Positions 6,249-8,445 of a DNA stretch of 8,445 bases are shown here, piece by piece. The notes beneath the pieces were generated by a model, which saw nothing but the letters and a program-made list of their open reading frames with translations, had not been told where the DNA came from and did not search any database. Both the position numbers and the translations under genes were made by a program. Each line of letters opens with the position of its first letter. The first letter of the stretch is position 1. This DNA is from Candidatus Heimdallarchaeota archaeon (lineage in GTDB: Archaea; Asgardarchaeota; Heimdallarchaeia; Heimdallarchaeales; Kariarchaeaceae). The stretch spans positions 1-8,445 of the forward strand of contig DAOUUM010000100.1 in the NCBI GenBank assembly GCA_030668165.1, written 5' to 3'.

Positions 6249-6683
6249 TTACTCAAATAATTTAACTAATTTTTTATCAATAAAATCCTCAATGGGTTTT
6301 GATAAGCCCTCTTCATAACCAAGGATCTCGGGTTGAATGGCAAGTAATCTAACTTTTTTACCAAAACTTTTCAGATACTCAAAATAAACTGGTAGGGCCA
6401 CATTATGTGTACTCACCGATTTCACAATACTTGATGAACTCTTGATCCACTGAAAATCTCCAGGATTTCCCTCCATCTCACCCGCATCAATAAATATTAC
6501 TTTTTTAATATCATCATTGAGTGCAAGATGCAAAATTATAGAATCAACATCATTCTCAGCTTCTGAAAAATACTGGAATTTATCGTCTAACTTGGATTGG
6601 ATCTTCTTAACAGCGACAATTCCCACTGCATCATCATTTCGGTAGACATTTCCTAAACCAACAATGGCAGTATCTTCATTCAT
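6249..6683 (-). CDS. hycI: HycI-type [NiFe] hydrogenase maturation protease (peptidase family M52)
   Basis: This family clips the C-terminal tail of the hydrogenase large subunit once nickel is in place, which closes the active site. From the ATG at 6683 the protein has 144 residues, normal for the family. It shows the opening motif GLGNVYRNDDAVG (9-21; Asp18 in the place of the metal-binding Glu/Asp), IDAGEMEGNPGDF (65-77, metal ligand Asp66), STHN (91-94, ligand His93) and AIQPEILGYEEGLS (115-128). I chose 6683 because the strand VGLGN then begins near residue 8 as usual and GTGAT stands 4 bases upstream; ATG 6689 and TTG 6737 are in-frame alternatives. It lies 117 bases downstream of hydA, its probable substrate, on the same strand. 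A TATA-like TTTATTTA (6761-6768) suggests it may also have a promoter of its own. Confidence 0.85.
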   Translation of the reverse strand: MNEDTAIVGLGNVYRNDDAVGIVAVKKIQSKLDDKFQYFSEAENDVDSIILHLALNDDIKKVIFIDAGEMEGNPGDFQWIKSSSSIVKSVSTHNVALPVYFEYLKSFGKKVRLLAIQPEILGYEEGLSKPIEDFIDKKLVKLFE

Positions 6684-6714
6684 AATCATCACTTTTTTGT
6701 CCAATAATCGATTT

Positions 6715-6731
6715 GACCAGCTCAGCTGATC
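6715..6731. repeat. 17-base imperfect palindrome between hydA and the protease gene
   Basis: GACCAGCT-C-AGCTGATC matches at 7 of 8 positions per arm with a single central base, too tight for an RNA hairpin but typical of a dimeric DNA-binding site. It is GC-rich against its AT-rich surroundings. If transcription starts about 26 bases after the TTTATTTA at 6761-6768, it lies just downstream of that start, an operator-like place. Confidence 0.35.
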
Positions 6732-6800
6732 ATCCAATACTTAATAGTACTCTCATCTAATAAATAAACATTTCTCATCAACCATGACTACAGCGATTAC

Positions 6801-8114
6801 TTATTTTCTTTTAATATTCACCATATGAGCCGAGCAGCTTATACATGGATCGTAACTTCTCACAATCATCTCAAGACTGAACTTTATTTGCTCATCATCC
6901 AATCCCTGCCTAATCTGATTTTCCGCGCTGACAAAGAGATGCTTTTCTATATCATCCAGGTTCATCGCCGTGGGGGTGATAATATTGGATTTCAATATTT
7001 TTCCATTGTCAAGGGTGTAATCATGAATCAACAATCCTCTGGGTGCCTCCACAGTGCTAATTCCCCTGCCAGTAAGGGTGGATGGGGGGATTATTGGTGG
7101 TTCTGGGTGCTCTCTTAACAGATCAATAAGTTCCTGGGCATAGATTGGTACCTGCTCAAATGAGTACACATTCTCTATTGCCTGGGCAATATTGTTGTAT
7201 AGTGGATTACTGTACCATTCCTGATTGAAATATTTTTCGAGTAATCTACCAGCCTCACCTTTCAACCTATCTTTCATTAATATACACCTGGCAATTGCTC
7301 CGACAGTGAAAGGTTTACCTTCATGCAGGGCACGTTTTGCGTAAGAATGTGGTACCACTCTCTCAGTGAATACCTTATCATAATCCTCAGATGCTACTCG
7401 TTTACCAGTTGAGGTGATTATATGATTGCCATAGAAACCATACTCTCCATCATCGGGATCAGTACACATGAACTCAGTTTTCAGAGAAGGAGATTTGTCT
7501 AGTTCAAGTCCTCCTACCACATCTGCAATCTTAATTGCGTTTACCAGATGTTCCCTGGATTCTTTGATAATCTCCTCCAGAATCTCAATTGTGGGATATT
7601 TTCCAAAGCCTCCTGGTCGTGGATTCTCACCATGAATGATTCGATCTCCTCCAGCCAATCCCATTATCTTGTTACCAAATTTCTTCTGCAACAATCCCTC
7701 GGTTACAGTTGCTGCATGATTGGGTAAGAGGTGAATTGCGGAGGGTACTTTGAAGAAATCGGGCAAGACCAGCAGATAGATATGCAGGGTATGACTTTCT
7801 ATCATCTCTCCCATGTGCATTAATCTCTGGAATTTTAAGGCGTGATCTGTGGGATTTACCATGGTCGCTTTTTTCATGGCTGTAATCGAAGCCAATTTGT
7901 GAGATAGATTACAGATGGCACATATACGTGGTACAATAGAAATTACCTCCTCAATTGATTTGCCCTCTATAATCTTCTCCACTAATCGTGGTCCCTCGAG
8001 AATATTGACATGAACATGGTTCACCACATCGCCATCAATCTCGACATCTATGGCTCCTGTTCCCTCAACTCTCGCAATTTTATCTGATCTTATATTTCTA
8101 ATACTGTGTGACAT
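6801..8114 (-). CDS. hydA: Group 3b [NiFe] hydrogenase large (alpha) subunit
   Basis: The 437-residue protein carries the NiFe centre of a cytosolic bidirectional hydrogenase (sulfhydrogenase type), which oxidises or makes H2 and passes electrons through HydD to the NAD(P)/flavin subunits. Nickel ligands are present: RICAICNLSH (63-72; Cys65, Cys68) and DPCISCSAH (422-430; Cys424, Cys427). Other hallmarks are IARVEGTG (13-20), LEGPR, MIESHTLHIYLLVLPDFF, ENPRPGGFGKYP, STVEAPRGLLIH and IITPTAMNL. From memory these follow Pyrococcus HydA closely. The usual Gly after the first Cys is Ala, tolerated in this group. Cleavage after His430 would release MVNIKRK, and the matching protease is encoded next door. 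The ATG at 8114 has a strong GGAGGAT site, which overlaps the hydD stop, so translation is likely coupled. The gene is intact and of normal length. Confidence 0.92.
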   Translation of the reverse strand: MSHSIRNIRSDKIARVEGTGAIDVEIDGDVVNHVHVNILEGPRLVEKIIEGKSIEEVISIVPRICAICNLSHKLASITAMKKATMVNPTDHALKFQRLMHMGEMIESHTLHIYLLVLPDFFKVPSAIHLLPNHAATVTEGLLQKKFGNKIMGLAGGDRIIHGENPRPGGFGKYPTIEILEEIIKESREHLVNAIKIADVVGGLELDKSPSLKTEFMCTDPDDGEYGFYGNHIITSTGKRVASEDYDKVFTERVVPHSYAKRALHEGKPFTVGAIARCILMKDRLKGEAGRLLEKYFNQEWYSNPLYNNIAQAIENVYSFEQVPIYAQELIDLLREHPEPPIIPPSTLTGRGISTVEAPRGLLIHDYTLDNGKILKSNIITPTAMNLDDIEKHLFVSAENQIRQGLDDEQIKFSLEMIVRSYDPCISCSAHMVNIKRK

Positions 8115-8118
8115 TTTA

Positions 8119-8126
8119 ATCCTCCT
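8119..8126 (-). promoter_or_regulatory. Ribosome binding site of hydA, overlapping the hydD stop
   Basis: The - strand reads TAGGAGGATTAAAATG: the hydD stop TAG runs into AGGAGGAT, four bases before the hydA ATG. This is the strongest ribosome binding site in the window, and it fixes the start and implies coupled translation. Confidence 0.75.
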
Positions 8127-8445
8127 AAAGTAGTTCCAGCTCCTTGAGCTTTTTATTAATAGTGGCCCCTCCGTGGGTCCTCATTAGGGAAATTATCTTT
8201 TCCTGGGAGCATCCCAATTCCTTACCCTTGGCCATGAATCCAGGGATATTTGCTCCCTCATACATTCCATAACAACCCATGCATGGGAGATTATTGGATG
8301 GACATGCAGCCTTGCAACCATCTGCTGTGATTGGTCCCAAACAGAGAATGCCCTTGTCCAGTAGACAGATATTTTCCTTCTGTTTACAGGTCTCACATAC
8401 TGGCTGTAATCTTAGTTCTGGTGGTAGTCCATGAGCCAACCTGGC
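8125..8445 (-). CDS. hydD: Group 3b [NiFe] hydrogenase small (delta) subunit, C-terminal part
   Basis: The frame is open to the window edge, so the N-terminal part, including the proximal-cluster cysteines, is missing; the TTG at 8439 is not a credible start. The visible 106 residues hold eight cysteines in the pattern of the medial and distal Fe-S clusters: PVCETCKQKENIC, GILCLGPITADGCKAACP and NLPCMGCYG. This is the electron wire from the NiFe site of HydA to the flavin subunits. The spacing and the CLGPIT and PCxGC motifs match the HydD/MvhG type, and the neighbouring hydA points to HydD of group 3b. In Pyrococcus the order is hydB-hydG-hydD-hydA, so hydG and hydB should lie beyond 8445. 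It ends in TAG, 10 bases before hydA. Confidence 0.88.
   Translation of the reverse strand, partial: ARLAHGLPPELRLQPVCETCKQKENICLLDKGILCLGPITADGCKAACPSNNLPCMGCYGMYEGANIPGFMAKGKELGCSQEKIISLMRTHGGATINKKLKELELL

Noticed and set aside
6825..7118. A 97-codon + strand frame within hydA
   Set aside because: It is antisense to the catalytic C-terminal part of hydA, which is certain; no family features are seen.
8193..8396. A 67-codon - strand frame overlapping hydD
   Set aside because: It is an out-of-frame shadow of the cysteine-rich hydD C-terminus.

Overview
The window looks like chromosomal DNA of an AT-rich archaeon. The signs are archaeal: TATA boxes (TTTATATA-type) about 26 bases upstream of apparently leaderless or short-leader starts, T-run terminators, GTGAT/GGAGGAT-type ribosome binding sites, surface proteins ending in a Thr-rich stalk, one hydrophobic helix and a basic tail, and a group 3b (sulfhydrogenase-type) [NiFe] hydrogenase resembling that of Pyrococcus. 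Very AT-rich spacers and these surface proteins make an Asgard-type (Loki/Heimdall-like) genome my first guess. That assignment is an inference, not something the sequence proves.

Left part (1-2336): the 3' end of a + strand gene for a membrane-anchored surface protein; a 0.5 kb AT-rich spacer with one possible 53-residue ORF; an unrecognised six-helix membrane protein (623-1306, -); and a PadR-like winged-helix regulator fused to a methyltransferase-like domain that lacks the SAM loop (1419-2336, -).

Middle (2337-4830): a 270 bp divergent promoter region with repeated TTATTGTAAA and AAAAATAGAA elements; then, on the + strand, an extended SDR / NAD-dependent epimerase-reductase gene broken by three apparent single-base homopolymer indels; then, converging on it with a 10 bp gap, a secreted lectin-like (LamG-type) surface protein gene interrupted by one in-frame TAG. 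Two damaged genes side by side are the oddest thing in the window: either a decaying locus, recoding, or local sequence error.

Right part (4831-8445): all on the - strand. An unusual two-domain lipocalin-like protein of the CrtC/AttH type stands alone. Beyond it, transcribed from the right edge leftwards, come the 3' end of hydD, then hydA (coupled by a GGAGGAT site overlapping the hydD stop), then a HycI-type M52 protease. The protease would trim the short tail of HydA after nickel insertion, so enzyme and maturation factor are encoded side by side. The hydD-hydA order matches the Pyrococcus hydBGDA operon, so hydB and hydG are expected just beyond position 8445.

I see no CRISPR array, transposase, rRNA or tRNA. 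Nothing here is a clear new defence or mobile system. The best leads are the divergent regulator/reductase pair with its operator-like repeats, the degenerate methyltransferase-type regulator, and the interrupted gene pair.
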